A DNA stretch of 64,000 nucleotides. Origin: Alteromonas lipotrueiana (lineage in GTDB: Bacteria > Pseudomonadota > Gammaproteobacteria > Enterobacterales > Alteromonadaceae). The stretch's first letter is position 1; every line of letters starts with the position of its first letter. The stretch lies in the NCBI RefSeq assembly GCF_019249245.1, contig NZ_JAESDK010000012.1, positions 55,030 through 119,029 on the forward strand, given 5' to 3'. Both the position numbers and the translations under genes were made by a program. Positions 1-9,879 of this stretch are shown here, piece by piece. A model generated the notes under the pieces. The model saw nothing but the letters and a program-made list of their open reading frames with translations. It did no database searches and was not told the DNA's origin.

Positions 1-1
1 T

Positions 2-760
2 GCAACTTACAAAGAAAAAGCCGAAGCACTAAAAAGTAAAATCAAAAAAGCCATGTTTTACCCTGCTGCGGTACTGGTCGTTGCTTTTATTGTAACCACG
101 GTATTGCTGATTTTTGTTGTGCCCCAGTTTGAAGAGATTTTCTCCAGTTTTGGCGCCGAACTGCCGGCCTTTACCCAGTTTGTACTGGCGATATCCCGAG
201 GTATGCAAGAATATGGGCTGTACATTGGTATGGCGGTGGCTGGCGGTATTTACCTGTTTATTCGGGCTCACCGAAAGTCTAAAAACCTACGTGACAATGT
301 TGATAAACTCACTCTGAAAATTCCGGTGATTGGCGAAATTTTGAAAAAAGGCGCCATTGCCCGTTTTACTCGTACCCTGTCGACTACTTTTTCAGCGGGT
401 GTGCCTTTAATTGGTGCTCTTGACTCTGCCGCTGGTGCGTCAGGCAATGCCGTTTTTCGTGATGCTATTTTGTATATCAAAAAAGAAGTGGCGGGCGGCA
501 TGCAAATGAACACCGCTATGCGCGCAACCAATGTGTTTCCGGATATGGTGAACCAGATGGTAGCAATTGGTGAAGAATCGGGTGCGGTGGATGAAATGCT
601 AAGCAAAGTGGCCACCATTTATGAAGCCGAAGTAGACGATATGGTCGACGGTCTGACCAGCTTGCTTGAACCTATGATTATGGCGGTGTTAGGGGTTGTT
701 ATTGGGGGTCTTATTGTAGCTATGTACTTGCCTATCTTCCAAATGGGTAATGTGGTGTAA
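2..760 (+). CDS. pilC: PilC, type IV pilus inner-membrane platform protein (5' end cut off by window)
   Basis: This is the C-terminal part of the polytopic platform protein that sits under the type IV pilus and couples the PilB/PilT motors to pilin assembly. The frame is open from base 2, so only about 252 residues are visible and the true start lies outside the window. Visible are a hydrophobic helix after the first visible Met (bases 53-130), a second T2SSF-type cytoplasmic domain containing FTRTLSTTFSAGVPL and AIGEESGAVDEML, and a last membrane helix ending in YLPIFQMGNVV, the typical PilC C-terminus. It is followed by a probable terminator and then pilD, the usual pilBCD order; pilB is expected to the left. 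Confidence 0.95.
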   Translation, partial: ATYKEKAEALKSKIKKAMFYPAAVLVVAFIVTTVLLIFVVPQFEEIFSSFGAELPAFTQFVLAISRGMQEYGLYIGMAVAGGIYLFIRAHRKSKNLRDNVDKLTLKIPVIGEILKKGAIARFTRTLSTTFSAGVPLIGALDSAAGASGNAVFRDAILYIKKEVAGGMQMNTAMRATNVFPDMVNQMVAIGEESGAVDEMLSKVATIYEAEVDDMVDGLTSLLEPMIMAVLGVVIGGLIVAMYLPIFQMGNVV

Positions 761-807
761 GTTACCTCAGCTCCAGGCATTTTATAAACCATGAAAAACG
801 CCTTTCG

Positions 808-846
808 CAGGGTAGCGTTCCAGCGAACATACGCTGCCCTGTTTTT
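808..846 (+). terminator. Probable Rho-independent terminator after pilC
   Basis: CAGGGTAGCG and CGCTGCCCTG form a 10-bp stem with one G-U pair, followed directly by a run of five T. It lies 47 bases after the pilC stop and would separate pilC from pilD transcription, at least partly. Confidence 0.7.
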
Positions 847-958
847 AGCGCGATAATATTCGCTACACCTTTTCATAGTACCAGCGCTAAGATTTGTACC
901 GCTGTCTTAGCTCTGGCACACTTTCATTTTTTATAGCGACAACACGATACCTCAAATT

Positions 959-1879
959 ATGACTGCCATTATTGAGCTTTGCCAAACCAGCCCGGTATTC
1001 TTTTTAAGCCTGGTATTTATTGTTAGCTTACTTGTAGGCAGCTTTTTAAATGTGGTGGTGTATCGATTGCCGATAATGATGGAGCGCGAGTTTACCGCCG
1101 AGTACCATGCGTATTACGAAGCAGACGCCCAGGTTTTTCCAAACGACGAGAATACGAACAGTAATACGCAACCATCACCGCCCCCGCCGGCGGTGTTTAA
1201 TTTAATAAAGCCCGACAGTACCTGCCCCGCATGCGGTCATCGCATAAGAGCCTGGGAAAATATTCCGGTCATCAGCTATTTATTTTTAAAAGGTCGCTGC
1301 GCCAGTTGTAAAACCGCTATTTCGCCGCGCTACCCAATAGTCGAACTGACTACGGCGTTAGTATGTCTGGGGGTAGCATGGCATTTCGGTGCTACCGGTC
1401 AAGGCGCACTTGCCATACTAACCTGTTGGTTTTTAATCCCCATGGTGTTGATTGACTTTGATCGTATGCTACTGCCCGACCAGCTTACCCTGCCCCTGTT
1501 ATGGATTGCCTTGATCGCCAGCACCCAACAGGTTTTTGTTGACCCTACCACAGCAATAATCGGCGCCGCTGCCGGCTACCTTTGTCTATGGTCGGTATAC
1601 TGGCTGTTTAAACTCTTCACAGGCAAAGAAGGCATGGGCTATGGCGATTTTAAATTACTGGCCGCTTTAGGCGCACTGGTTGGCTGGCAAGGGTTGCCGG
1701 TAATCATTATTATGTCTTCGCTGGTAGGCGCCGTGGTGGGCATTGCCTTAATGTTTAAAAAACAAAGCAATGGCAGCATCGCCATCCCTTTCGGTCCGTA
1801 TTTAGCCGTTGCAGGCCTTATTACTCTGATGTATAAACAGCCTATTATCGACACATACATAAACTGGGTTTTGTCATGA
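959..1879 (+). CDS. pilD: PilD, prepilin leader peptidase / N-methyltransferase
   Basis: This is the inner-membrane aspartic protease that cleaves type IV prepilin leaders and methylates the new N-terminus. The 306 residues fit the family. Features in order: N-terminal hydrophobic helix with GSFLNVVVYRLP, a cytoplasmic loop carrying two CxxC pairs (CPAC about 89-92, CASC about 114-117), the aspartate-containing segment IDFDRMLLPD (about 165-174), and the second catalytic motif GMGYGDFK (Asp about 230), then more hydrophobic helices. The loop before the first CxxC contains a Pro-rich stretch (PSPPPP). It follows pilC and precedes coaE by 34 bases, the conserved gammaproteobacterial arrangement, so its substrates are the pilins and pseudopilins encoded elsewhere. 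Confidence 0.96.
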   Translation: MTAIIELCQTSPVFFLSLVFIVSLLVGSFLNVVVYRLPIMMEREFTAEYHAYYEADAQVFPNDENTNSNTQPSPPPPAVFNLIKPDSTCPACGHRIRAWENIPVISYLFLKGRCASCKTAISPRYPIVELTTALVCLGVAWHFGATGQGALAILTCWFLIPMVLIDFDRMLLPDQLTLPLLWIALIASTQQVFVDPTTAIIGAAAGYLCLWSVYWLFKLFTGKEGMGYGDFKLLAALGALVGWQGLPVIIIMSSLVGAVVGIALMFKKQSNGSIAIPFGPYLAVAGLITLMYKQPIIDTYINWVLS

Positions 1880-1913
1880 TATCAGCCATTGTATTTAAAC
1901 AGCCTCGGCGGTT

Positions 1914-2516
1914 ATGACCTTTGTTGTCGGCCTTACCGGCGGTATTGGCAGCGGTAAAAGTGCGGCCACCCAAAAGTTTGAAAAACTAGGGGTTACGGTT
2001 GTCGATGCCGATGTAGTGGCTCGTCAGGTGGTAGAACCGGGCACTGAGGCCCTGGCCCGTATTGTCGCGTATTTTGGTGAAGAAGTACTGAGCGCCGATG
2101 GCGAGCTTGACCGAAGTGCGCTAAGAAATGCAGTGTTTGATAACGATGAGCACAAAACCTGGCTTAACCAGCTGTTACATCCGGCAATTCGCACCCTTAT
2201 GCAGCAGCAAATTACACACGCGCCCGGGCCTTACTGTATTTTAGCGGTGCCATTGCTTATTGAAAACAACCTCACCGGCATGTGTCGACGTGTAGTCGTT
2301 GTCGATTGCCCCGAATCTATGCAGCTGGCCCGGGCGATAAAACGTGATGGCAGCGACGAGCGAATCATCAAAAATATTATAAAGTCACAGGCAAGTCGCG
2401 AACAGCGGCTGTCGGCGGCAGACGATGTTATTGATAATAGTGGCTCGATAGACCAGCTAGCTTCTCAGGTTACCCGTCTTCACCACCAGTACCTCACCCT
2501 TTCACAGGCTTCATAA
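1914..2516 (+). CDS. coaE: Dephospho-CoA kinase
   Basis: CoaE catalyses the last step of coenzyme A synthesis, ATP-dependent phosphorylation of the 3'-hydroxyl of dephospho-CoA, in the cytoplasm. The 200-residue protein starts with TGGIGSGKS (P-loop, about residues 8-16) and has the DADVVARQVVEPG segment (substrate-binding region) and a C-terminal DDVIDNSG motif typical of the family. It sits between pilD and zapD, as in many gammaproteobacteria. The start at 1914 is the only one giving a complete P-loop. Confidence 0.96.
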   Translation: MTFVVGLTGGIGSGKSAATQKFEKLGVTVVDADVVARQVVEPGTEALARIVAYFGEEVLSADGELDRSALRNAVFDNDEHKTWLNQLLHPAIRTLMQQQITHAPGPYCILAVPLLIENNLTGMCRRVVVVDCPESMQLARAIKRDGSDERIIKNIIKSQASREQRLSAADDVIDNSGSIDQLASQVTRLHHQYLTLSQAS

Positions 2517-2585
2517 CGCCATTTTACTTGAAATTTTTGTGTTTTTACGTTTTAGTGCTTACAAGTAGTGATAACGAGGAAATGC

Positions 2586-3338
2586 ATGTCTGACACCGTT
2601 TACGAATTTCCACTGAAAGAAAAAGTGCGAAATTATCTGCGCATTGAGCAACTTATTGCGCAACTGAAAAGCGGCGCTTCAGCTCCCTCTGCTCAGTTGC
2701 AAATGTATTTCTTTGACCAGCTTTTTACGCTTTTAGATTTGTTTGAGCGTATTGATATTCGTACCGATATTATTAAAGATTTAGATAGTCACGAAAAAAA
2801 CCTGATGTATTGGTCGCAACATCCTAATATCGACAGCAGCGCACTAGAGCAAACACTCGACTCTATTGTTAGCTTACGCAACAGTCTGAAAACCTGTAAG
2901 AAATTTGGTACTGAGCTAAAAGAGGACAAATTTTTAAGCAGTATCCGCCAGCGTTTTGCCATACCAGGGGGCGCCTGTAGCTTTGATTTGCCAAACCTGC
3001 ATTATTGGCTGGCGCAACCCGAATCTCAACGTTCACAAATTATGAATTCGTGGCTGGCAACCTTAAAAAATGTAGATAAAGCCATCGGTATTTGCTTATC
3101 TTTTTTACGCGAACGCGGACAGTTTCGTCCCATCACAGCCAGCAATGGTTTTTATCAGGGTGTGGCTGAGGATAAAAACGAGCTGATTCGGGTGCGTTGT
3201 AATACAGACAATGGCTATTATCCTAACTTAAGCGGTAACAAATATCGCTATGCCGTACGTTTTATGTGGTTTGAACCGGCCGGCAAAACCAATGTCTCAG
3301 TTGAAGACGACATTACTTTTTCAGTAGCTGCCTGTTAA
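2586..3338 (+). CDS. zapD: Cell division protein ZapD
   Basis: ZapD (formerly YacF/DUF1342) binds the FtsZ C-terminus and cross-links FtsZ filaments at the division ring. The protein begins MSDTVYEFPLKEKVRNYLRIEQL, closely matching the family N-terminus, and is 250 residues long, the usual length. I chose 2586 over an in-frame ATG at 2568 because GAGGA at 2576-2580 is correctly spaced for it and the family begins there. The first two-thirds are helical; the C-terminal part is a beta domain (LPNLHYWLAQPESQR, RVRCNTDNGYYPNLSGNKYRY are split across the junction). It lies in the coaE-zapD-yacG operon, close to the dcw cluster that contains its partner ftsZ. Confidence 0.95.
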   Translation: MSDTVYEFPLKEKVRNYLRIEQLIAQLKSGASAPSAQLQMYFFDQLFTLLDLFERIDIRTDIIKDLDSHEKNLMYWSQHPNIDSSALEQTLDSIVSLRNSLKTCKKFGTELKEDKFLSSIRQRFAIPGGACSFDLPNLHYWLAQPESQRSQIMNSWLATLKNVDKAIGICLSFLRERGQFRPITASNGFYQGVAEDKNELIRVRCNTDNGYYPNLSGNKYRYAVRFMWFEPAGKTNVSVEDDITFSVAAC

Positions 3339-3375
3339 CCCTTTTTAATACACGCTTTTATTATTACGGAAAACT

Positions 3376-3609
3376 ATGTTTGTTAAATGTCCTATCTGTG
3401 CCAGACAAGTTGAATGGTCAGCAGAACAAAGTCCATTTCGGCCCTTTTGCTCAAAAAAATGCCAACTTATTGATTTGGGCGAATGGGCAAGCGAAGAACG
3501 CACTATTGCGGCGGCCAAACAATCGCCAGAGGCCAGTCCCGATGCGATTGATATTGAAGAAATTGAAGCTATGCTGAGTCAGCAATCAGACGACTTTTTT
3601 AAACATTAA
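3376..3609 (+). CDS. yacG: DNA gyrase inhibitor / zinc-binding protein YacG
   Basis: YacG is a small zinc protein; the E. coli homologue binds GyrB and inhibits gyrase. The 77-residue protein contains four zinc-ligand cysteines as CPIC (about 5-8) and FCSKKC (about 24-29), then [11 protein letters not shown], the family signature. The C-terminal tail is acidic and low in similarity, as expected. It follows zapD by 37 bases and is followed after 10 bases by the aspartoacylase-like gene, so all probably share a transcript. Confidence 0.93.
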   Translation: MFVKCPICARQVEWSAEQSPFRPFCSKKCQLIDLGEWASEERTIAAAKQSPEASPDAIDIEEIEAMLSQQSDDFFKH

Positions 3610-3619
3610 GGAACGTATT

Positions 3620-4489
3620 ATGTTGCAGTCTGTCGCTTTGGTCGGCGCCACCCATGGTAATGAAACCAGCGGTATCCAGCTGATAAAAAACTGGCTTAAG
3701 TCAGGAATTCCAGCGCAATACGATAACGCGCTATCGATGTCGCTGCATTTAGCCAACCAAGAAGCGTTAAAGGCCAATGTCAGGTTTGTTGAGCAAGATC
3801 TTAACCGACAGTTTAGCGAGTCAGCGTTAAAGGCTGAAGGTGATTCAAAAGAAGCCCGGCTGGCACAAAAAATTAATGCTCAGTTCGGACCAAAAGGTAA
3901 TGCCAATACCGATTTGGTTATCGATATTCACAATACCACCAGCGCCATGGGCGCAACCCTCATTATTTTAGAAGCCAGTGAGTTTTATATTCAAATGGCC
4001 CGGTTTGTAAAACAAAAGATGCCCGAAGCCAATGTCTTGCTGGAAAATGAAAAACCAGTCAGTGAACACGGTTACCTTTGTACGACGGGCAAATATGGTG
4101 TCATGCTTGAGATTGGCGGTCAGCCCCAGGGAGTATTAAAGCAAGAGGTGTTTCAGCTTACCGAAGCATTAACCCTGGCTGTGCTTGATTTTTGTCTGGC
4201 CTACCAGCAAGGTCAAACCGACGATCTTCCCGCATGCGAGGTCTATCAGCTTGGCCACGAAGTGTATTTTCCGCTGTCAGAGAGTGGCGAGCGTGAAGCA
4301 ATGGTGCATTATCAGTTACAGGATGCAGACTTTGCGCCCTTGCTGGCCGGACAACCAATTTTTAAATGTTTTGATGGCAGCGAAATAGTCTGGGAAGGCG
4401 AATCGCCTACCTACCCTCATTTTATCAACGAAGCCGCCTACGCTACCCAACATGTTGCGTTTGCTACAGCCAGTGTCACTACCCTGTAG
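3620..4489 (+). CDS. Aspartoacylase-like zinc amidohydrolase (AstE/AspA family)
   Basis: The 289-residue protein resembles aspartoacylase, which hydrolyses N-acyl-L-aspartate to a carboxylate and aspartate. The N-terminal GATHGNETSG holds the His and Glu zinc ligands, DLNRQF is the substrate-arginine motif, DIHNTTSAMG holds the third zinc ligand His, and EIGGQPQGVL is near the catalytic Glu. The C-terminal 90 residues form the capping domain of the family. An ATG with AAGGAACG just upstream supports the start. It replaces the mutT neighbour usually found after yacG and ends in a strong terminator. Succinylglutamate desuccinylase (AstE) is the main alternative, but no ast genes are nearby. Substrate is inferred from family only. 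Confidence 0.8.
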   Translation: MLQSVALVGATHGNETSGIQLIKNWLKSGIPAQYDNALSMSLHLANQEALKANVRFVEQDLNRQFSESALKAEGDSKEARLAQKINAQFGPKGNANTDLVIDIHNTTSAMGATLIILEASEFYIQMARFVKQKMPEANVLLENEKPVSEHGYLCTTGKYGVMLEIGGQPQGVLKQEVFQLTEALTLAVLDFCLAYQQGQTDDLPACEVYQLGHEVYFPLSESGEREAMVHYQLQDADFAPLLAGQPIFKCFDGSEIVWEGESPTYPHFINEAAYATQHVAFATASVTTL

Positions 4490-4550
4490 CAGGGGAAGTA
4501 TGGCGATACATTCGCTTTGCTGAGAAAAAGCGACTTTTAAGACACAAAAA

Positions 4551-4576
4551 AACCAGCGTCAACGCTGGTTTTTTTA
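4551..4576. terminator. Bidirectional terminator between the aspartoacylase gene and mutT
   Basis: AACCAGCG-TCAA-CGCTGGTT forms a perfect 8-bp stem with a tetraloop, preceded by a run of A and followed by a run of T, so it can end transcripts from both converging genes. Confidence 0.9.
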
Positions 4577-4593
4577 TTTAGCTGAGTAAAAGG

Positions 4594-4986
4594 TTACTTA
4601 ACCCGGGCCTGTAATGCCTCTATAATCGGTTTATTCGCCGCCGGAAACTCACTGATGTTAAGGGCCGTGACCTCCAGCCACTTACTCTGCTGATGTTCAC
4701 GTCCAAACGGTTCGCCGTCAAAGTCTTCGACAATTTGCACCTCTAGACAAACCTTTTTATCGCCATAGTCATGCTCTATTGTCATCAATGGTTTAGTCTG
4801 GTTAACCGTAATACCAACTTCTTCGTTAAGTTCACGCCTTAATGCGGTTAGCAGAGTTTCACCGGCCTCAACCTTACCGCCGGGAAACTCCCACTTGCCG
4901 CCCTGATGCTTATCGTCAGAGCGCAGTGTTACAAAAGTCTGATTGTGGCGAAGGATAATTCCAACCGCCACCAGCACCTGTTTCAT
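4594..4986 (-). CDS. mutT: 8-oxo-dGTP diphosphatase MutT
   Basis: MutT hydrolyses 8-oxo-dGTP and so prevents A:T to C:G transversions. The 130-residue protein has a complete Nudix box at about residues 37-59 (G, E43, REL, EE, G, I in the canonical spacing) within WEFPGGKVEAGET. Length and the N-terminal VAVGIILRHNQTFVTLR fit MutT itself rather than other Nudix enzymes. Its ATG overlaps the secA stop codon by one base (TAATG), which indicates translational coupling; the secA-mutT pairing is conserved in gammaproteobacteria. Confidence 0.95.
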   Translation of the reverse strand: MKQVLVAVGIILRHNQTFVTLRSDDKHQGGKWEFPGGKVEAGETLLTALRRELNEEVGITVNQTKPLMTIEHDYGDKKVCLEVQIVEDFDGEPFGREHQQSKWLEVTALNISEFPAANKPIIEALQARVK

Positions 4987-7724
4987 TAACTCAATTTACC
5001 ATGACACTGTTTATACTTTTTGCCCGAACCACAAGGACACGGGTCGTTACGCCCCACTTTCGGGCCATCGCGCATGGTACTTTGTACACGGTTCCCACTT
5101 TGTCCAGGTACCGGTGGTTCAGCCTGCGCTGGCTCCGGTTTCGGTGTGGTTTTTTCATGTTCAAAGCTTTTAGGAACATCATCGGCCTGTCGACGCTGTG
5201 CTTCGACTTTTTCTACATCAGACTCTTCTTTTACCTGCACCCGGCTTAATACCGTAATGACCTCAAGTTTTAATGCCTCAAGCATCTGCGAAAATAATTC
5301 GAATGACTCGCGCTTGTATTCCTGCTTAGGGTTTTTCTGAGCATAACCACGCAAATGAATACCCTGACGCAGGTGATCCATTGCCGCCAAATGTTCTTTC
5401 CAGTGGCTATCCAGGTTTTGCAGCATCACCGCTTTTTCAAACTGACGAAGAACCTGCTCACCGACCATCTCTTCTTTGGCTTTATAGGCTGCTTCAACTT
5501 CTTCTAAAATACGCTCGCGTAACTTTTCTTCGTACAGCTTCTCATCGCTGTCGAGCCATTCCTGCAAAGGCAGGTCAACGGCAAAGTCTGCTTTAAGGCG
5601 CTCTTGCAGGCCCCCAACGTCCCACATTTCTTCCAGCGACTGGGGCGGAATATACTCATCTATCACCCCAGCAACCACATCGGTGCGAATCGCCTGAATG
5701 GTTTCGCTGATATCCCCTTCATCCAGCAGCTCGTTACGCTGCTCGTAGATGACTTTACGCTGGTCATTGGCGACATCATCATATTCAAGAAGCTGCTTAC
5801 GAATATCGAAGTTACGGCCTTCTACTTTACGCTGAGCATTTTCAATAGCCCGGGAAACCCACGGGTGCTCTATCGCCTCGCCTTTTTCCATACCCAGGCG
5901 CTTCATCATGCCGGCCATTTTTTCAGAAGCAAAGATACGCATTAATGCATCGTCCAGCGACAAGTAAAAACGGCTTGAACCGGCGTCACCCTGACGACCC
6001 GAGCGCCCTCGTAGCTGGTTATCGATACGGCGTGACTCGTGACGTTCAGTACCGATAATATGCAGGCCACCGGACTCTAATACCGCATCATGACGGATTT
6101 TCCACTCTGCTTTAATTCTTTCGATATCTGCATCGGAAGGGTTATCAAGCTTTTCAATTTCGCTTTGCCAGCTTCCGCCTAGCACAATGTCAGTACCACG
6201 ACCCGCCATATTAGTGGCAATGGTCACTGCCCCCGGACGCCCTGCTTCTGAGATAATATCGGCTTCGTGTTCGTGAAACTTAGCATTAAGTACTTTGTGC
6301 TTAATCCCTTCTTTTTTCAAAACCCGTGACAGTAGTTCAGAGTTTTCAATAGAGATAGTCCCGACCAACGAAGGCTGCCCCCGTTTTACGCACTCCTGGA
6401 TATCAGCCACAATCGCATCGTACTTTTCTTCAGCGGTCATGTAGATAAGATCGGCTTTATCTTTACGAATCATTGGCTTGTTCGTAGGAATAACCACGGT
6501 TTCAAGGCTGTAGATATGATTAAACTCGAACGCTTCGGTGTCGGCAGTACCGGTCATCCCCGACAGAGTGTTGTACAGTCTGAAATAGTTTTGAAAGGTA
6601 ATTGATGCCAGCGTCTGGTTTTCGTTTTGAATTTTAACGCCTTCTTTGGCTTCCACCGCCTGATGTAAACCTTCAGACCAACGGCGACCTTCCATCGTAC
6701 GGCCGGTATGTTCATCAACAATAACAATCTGATCATCTTTTACGAGGTAATCGACATCTTTTTGAAACAGCTTGTGTGCACGCAAAGCCGCATTAATGTG
6801 GTGAAGTAACGAAATATTTGCGGCATCGAACAGGCTTTCGCCTTCAGGTAAAATGCCATTTCGATGCAAAATTTCTTCTACATGCAACTGGCCGTTTTCG
6901 GTAAGATGGATTTGTTTGGCTTTTTCATCAACGGTGTAATCGCCATCGCCGTGGGCCCCTTCTTCGTCTTCTTTATCCTGTTTCACCAACTCGGGGATAA
7001 CAGTATTGATGCTGCGATACAACGCTGAGCTGTCTTCTGCTGCGCCTGAAATAATTAATGGTGTACGGGCTTCGTCAATTAAAATAGAGTCAACTTCGTC
7101 CACGACTGCAAAGTTCAGCTCGCGCTGAACCCGATCCTGAGGGCTAAATGCCATGTTGTCGCGCAGGTAATCAAAACCAAACTCATTGTTGGTACCATAG
7201 GTAATATCTGACTCGTACGCTTCACGCTTCATTTGTGGGGGCATACCAGGAATATTACAGCCTACTGACATCCCCAAATAAGCAAACAATTCGCGTGCCC
7301 AGTCAGCATCCCGCTTTGCCAGGTAGTCGTTCACCGTGACCACATGTACGCCTTTACCCGACAACGCATTTAAATAGGTAGGCAAGGTAGCGGTGAGCGT
7401 TTTACCTTCACCGGTGCGCATCTCAGCTATCTGACCATTGTGTAATACCTGACCACCCAACATCTGCACGTCAAAATGACGCATGCCGTATACGCGTTTG
7501 CTGGCTTCACGTACCGTAGCAAACGCTTCGGTTAACAACTCGTCCAGAGTGCTGCCTTCTGACAGACGCTTTCTGAATTCTTCGGTTTTGGCTTTCAGTT
7601 GTTCATCAGAAAGCGCTTCAAATTCCTTTTCTAAGCCGTTAATGGCATCGACAGATTTTTTTAATTTTTTTATTAGTCGGTCATTACGGCTACCGAATAC
7701 TTTTCTCAGGACGTTTGAAAACAT
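4986..7724 (-). CDS. secA: SecA, preprotein translocase ATPase
   Basis: SecA is the motor that drives preproteins through SecYEG. The 912-residue protein carries the full architecture: NBD1 with MRTGEGKT Walker A (about residue 102 on) and [11 protein letters not shown] (DEAD-like Walker B), the preprotein cross-linking domain, NBD2 with NMAGRGTDI and [10 protein letters not shown], the helical scaffold, and a C-terminal zinc/SecB-binding tail [13 protein letters not shown]. It follows an M23 peptidase gene and is coupled to mutT. No SecM-like arrest gene is present upstream, so the secretion-monitor control known in E. coli is not evident here. Confidence 0.98.
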   Translation of the reverse strand: MFSNVLRKVFGSRNDRLIKKLKKSVDAINGLEKEFEALSDEQLKAKTEEFRKRLSEGSTLDELLTEAFATVREASKRVYGMRHFDVQMLGGQVLHNGQIAEMRTGEGKTLTATLPTYLNALSGKGVHVVTVNDYLAKRDADWARELFAYLGMSVGCNIPGMPPQMKREAYESDITYGTNNEFGFDYLRDNMAFSPQDRVQRELNFAVVDEVDSILIDEARTPLIISGAAEDSSALYRSINTVIPELVKQDKEDEEGAHGDGDYTVDEKAKQIHLTENGQLHVEEILHRNGILPEGESLFDAANISLLHHINAALRAHKLFQKDVDYLVKDDQIVIVDEHTGRTMEGRRWSEGLHQAVEAKEGVKIQNENQTLASITFQNYFRLYNTLSGMTGTADTEAFEFNHIYSLETVVIPTNKPMIRKDKADLIYMTAEEKYDAIVADIQECVKRGQPSLVGTISIENSELLSRVLKKEGIKHKVLNAKFHEHEADIISEAGRPGAVTIATNMAGRGTDIVLGGSWQSEIEKLDNPSDADIERIKAEWKIRHDAVLESGGLHIIGTERHESRRIDNQLRGRSGRQGDAGSSRFYLSLDDALMRIFASEKMAGMMKRLGMEKGEAIEHPWVSRAIENAQRKVEGRNFDIRKQLLEYDDVANDQRKVIYEQRNELLDEGDISETIQAIRTDVVAGVIDEYIPPQSLEEMWDVGGLQERLKADFAVDLPLQEWLDSDEKLYEEKLRERILEEVEAAYKAKEEMVGEQVLRQFEKAVMLQNLDSHWKEHLAAMDHLRQGIHLRGYAQKNPKQEYKRESFELFSQMLEALKLEVITVLSRVQVKEESDVEKVEAQRRQADDVPKSFEHEKTTPKPEPAQAEPPVPGQSGNRVQSTMRDGPKVGRNDPCPCGSGKKYKQCHGKLS

Positions 7725-7869
7725 TACGTTGCAATTTCCACTACTGATAAGGCAGCCTTTTGCAGACCTTGCCTTGGGTTTAGAAAAATGACTTTGAACT
7801 GTCGTTATGCAGCTCTAATCACCCTAAGTTTTTGCGCTGACACTTTTTGGTGCAAGCATTAATTATTTG

Positions 7870-8745
7870 TCAATTGCGGGTAAAGGGAAGCGGATCGATT
7901 GGCTGGCCATTTCTTATTACTTCGTAATGCACATGAGCACCGGTTGAACGACCGGTATTGCCCATAATCGCGATATTCTGACCTTTGGTAACGACATCGC
8001 CTACCGCAACTTCAACCGACTTGTTGTGCCCATAACGAGTAATATACCCATCTTTGTGCTCAATCTCGACCAAATTACCGTAGCCATAGCGTTCTGAGGC
8101 CCAGGTGACAATACCTGCGGCGGTAGCAATAACGTTATCACCTTCTGCACCGGCAAAATCCAGACCTTTATGCATGGCTGGCTTTCCGTCAAATGGATCT
8201 GTACGCGTTCCGAAATAAGAAGACAACCATCCTGCCTCTACAGGCCTTCCCGACAATTGGCTTTGTTCTTGGATATGGTGGCCAGAAACCAGACTTTCAA
8301 GCATCGCGATTTGTCGCGATTTAGAATCCAGTGAGGTTTTCATGGCGTGCAACTGTTTGATCAGTGGCTCATTATCCAGTGATTCTGTTGGTTCGGGCAA
8401 TACAAAAACCTCAAGATCCTGAGCTTGCATCCCCAACTTTTCTGCTATTTGCTGGCCGCGGTTGTCTAACTGAGACATTTTGCTGTTTAGTCGCGCCAGT
8501 TGTTCTATTAAAACCTGAAGTTGGGCTTCGGTGCCCAGGGTCAGTTCATCCAGCTCTTTATGATCCGCATCATTGGCCTGTTGCGCCAACGCAATACGGG
8601 CCAAATCTTCATTTACCGAATCGGTCGAGCGACTAGAGACCAGCATAAACAAAGACGACAGCACCGTAAGACTTACCAGCGTACGCACACTAAAGGTGCG
8701 GCGGTAACTAAGGGTTTTGCCTGTCAGGTTTATGGTTAATTTCAT
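7870..8745 (-). CDS. Membrane-anchored M23 family peptidoglycan peptidase (LytM-type)
   Basis: This is a probable periplasmic zinc endopeptidase acting on peptidoglycan, or a LytM-type amidase activator. The protein is 291 residues when started at the ATG at 8745 (MKLTINLTGKT); an in-frame codon upstream at 8802 lacks family support. Order: a basic N-terminus, one membrane helix (about residues 20-36), a coiled-coil region (about 45-150), then the M23 domain with HKGLDFAG and HVHYEVIRNG. In these the HxxxD and HxH zinc ligands are intact, so it may be catalytically active. It occupies the place between lpxC and secA where E. coli has secM. Confidence 0.9.
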   Translation of the reverse strand: MKLTINLTGKTLSYRRTFSVRTLVSLTVLSSLFMLVSSRSTDSVNEDLARIALAQQANDADHKELDELTLGTEAQLQVLIEQLARLNSKMSQLDNRGQQIAEKLGMQAQDLEVFVLPEPTESLDNEPLIKQLHAMKTSLDSKSRQIAMLESLVSGHHIQEQSQLSGRPVEAGWLSSYFGTRTDPFDGKPAMHKGLDFAGAEGDNVIATAAGIVTWASERYGYGNLVEIEHKDGYITRYGHNKSVEVAVGDVVTKGQNIAIMGNTGRSTGAHVHYEVIRNGQPIDPLPFTRN

Positions 8746-8887
8746 TTCACAACTCTTATAAAAATCGAGCAATAGTGTACCGCTGTTCGCCACGATGAAC
8801 AAATAGGATTAATGATTCTGGCGATAACAGCGCTATATTCTCGAAAAGGAAGACAAATCAGATAACAAAAGCATAGCAGCAGATATA

Positions 8888-8917
8888 AAAAAACCGCCAA
8901 TCAGAGGGCGGTTTTTA
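8888..8917 (-). terminator. Terminator after lpxC
   Basis: AAAAACCGCC-AATCAGA-GGGCGGTTTTT forms a 9-10 bp stem with A and T runs on its two sides, 16 bases beyond the lpxC stop on the minus strand. It would end the dcw/lpxC transcript and separate it from the M23 peptidase-secA-mutT unit. Confidence 0.9.
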
Positions 8918-8933
8918 ACAAGTATTTGTTATA

Positions 8934-9845
8934 TCAGGCAAGTACGGGTTCGGCGTAGCGAATTGGCACTTCTTCCTGATTGTCGTAAGTTACAAATTCC
9001 CAGGCATCGGCATTTGATAAGACTGCATTAAGCAGTTTGTTGTTCAAACCGTGACCTGTTTTATAAGCTCTTAGTTCGCCAACAATGCTGTGACCGCCTA
9101 AGTAAAGGTCGCCTACTGCATCAAGAATTTTATGCTTTAAGAATTCGTCGTCATAACGAAGGCCTTCAGGATTCAAAATTCTGAACTCATCCAATGCCAC
9201 CGCATTTTCCATGCTGGCACCTAGCGCTAGGTTATTTGCATTCATGTACTCGACATCACGCATAAAACCAAAGGTACGAGCTCGACTGACTTCGTTGACA
9301 TACGAGCAACTGTCAAAGTCCATCACCATTTTTTGGCGGGTCTGACTGATCACCGGATGGTCGAAATCAATTTCAAAGTCAACGCGAAACCCATCATGAG
9401 GAAGCAGCTCGGCCCACTTATCACCGTCTTCAACACGAACCGGCTTTTTGATGCGTAAAAAGCGTTTTGGCGCATTTAGCTCTTCAATACCCGCAGACTG
9501 CAGCAGAAAAATAAACGGGCTGGCGCTACCATCCATGATAGGCAGCTCATTGCTGTCTACTTCAACAATAATATTGTCAATGCCTAACCCTGCCAGTGCA
9601 GAAGCCAAATGCTCAACCGTGTGAATGCTCACACCGTCTTCATTATTAACACACGTACACAACACGGTGTCACCCACAGCATTTGCACGCGCAGGAATAT
9701 CCACAAAAGGTTCCAGGTCAATCCGCCGAAACACGATACCCGTGTTTGCTGGCGCAGGCCGGAGAGTCATAGTGACCTTTTCCCCTTTATGTAAACCAAT
9801 GCCGGTTTCTTGAACCGGATGTTTGATTGTACGTTGTTTAATCAT
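8934..9845 (-). CDS. lpxC: LpxC, UDP-3-O-acyl-N-acetylglucosamine deacetylase
   Basis: LpxC performs the committed step of lipid A synthesis. The 303-residue protein starts [24 protein letters not shown], the usual N-terminus. Zinc ligands are visible in IHTVEHLAS (His), [11 protein letters not shown] (His and Asp), and the catalytic His is in KTGHGLNN. It lies downstream of ftsZ as in E. coli but has its own consensus promoter in the ftsZ-lpxC gap and its own terminator. Confidence 0.98.
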   Translation of the reverse strand: MIKQRTIKHPVQETGIGLHKGEKVTMTLRPAPANTGIVFRRIDLEPFVDIPARANAVGDTVLCTCVNNEDGVSIHTVEHLASALAGLGIDNIIVEVDSNELPIMDGSASPFIFLLQSAGIEELNAPKRFLRIKKPVRVEDGDKWAELLPHDGFRVDFEIDFDHPVISQTRQKMVMDFDSCSYVNEVSRARTFGFMRDVEYMNANNLALGASMENAVALDEFRILNPEGLRYDDEFLKHKILDAVGDLYLGGHSIVGELRAYKTGHGLNNKLLNAVLSNADAWEFVTYDNQEEVPIRYAEPVLA

Positions 9846-9879
9846 GTTATGCTTTTACCTATTCAAAAAGCGGTCGCAT

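Noticed and set aside
791..856. 21-codon frame between pilC and pilD
   Set aside because: It is contained in the pilC terminator hairpin and has no ribosome site.
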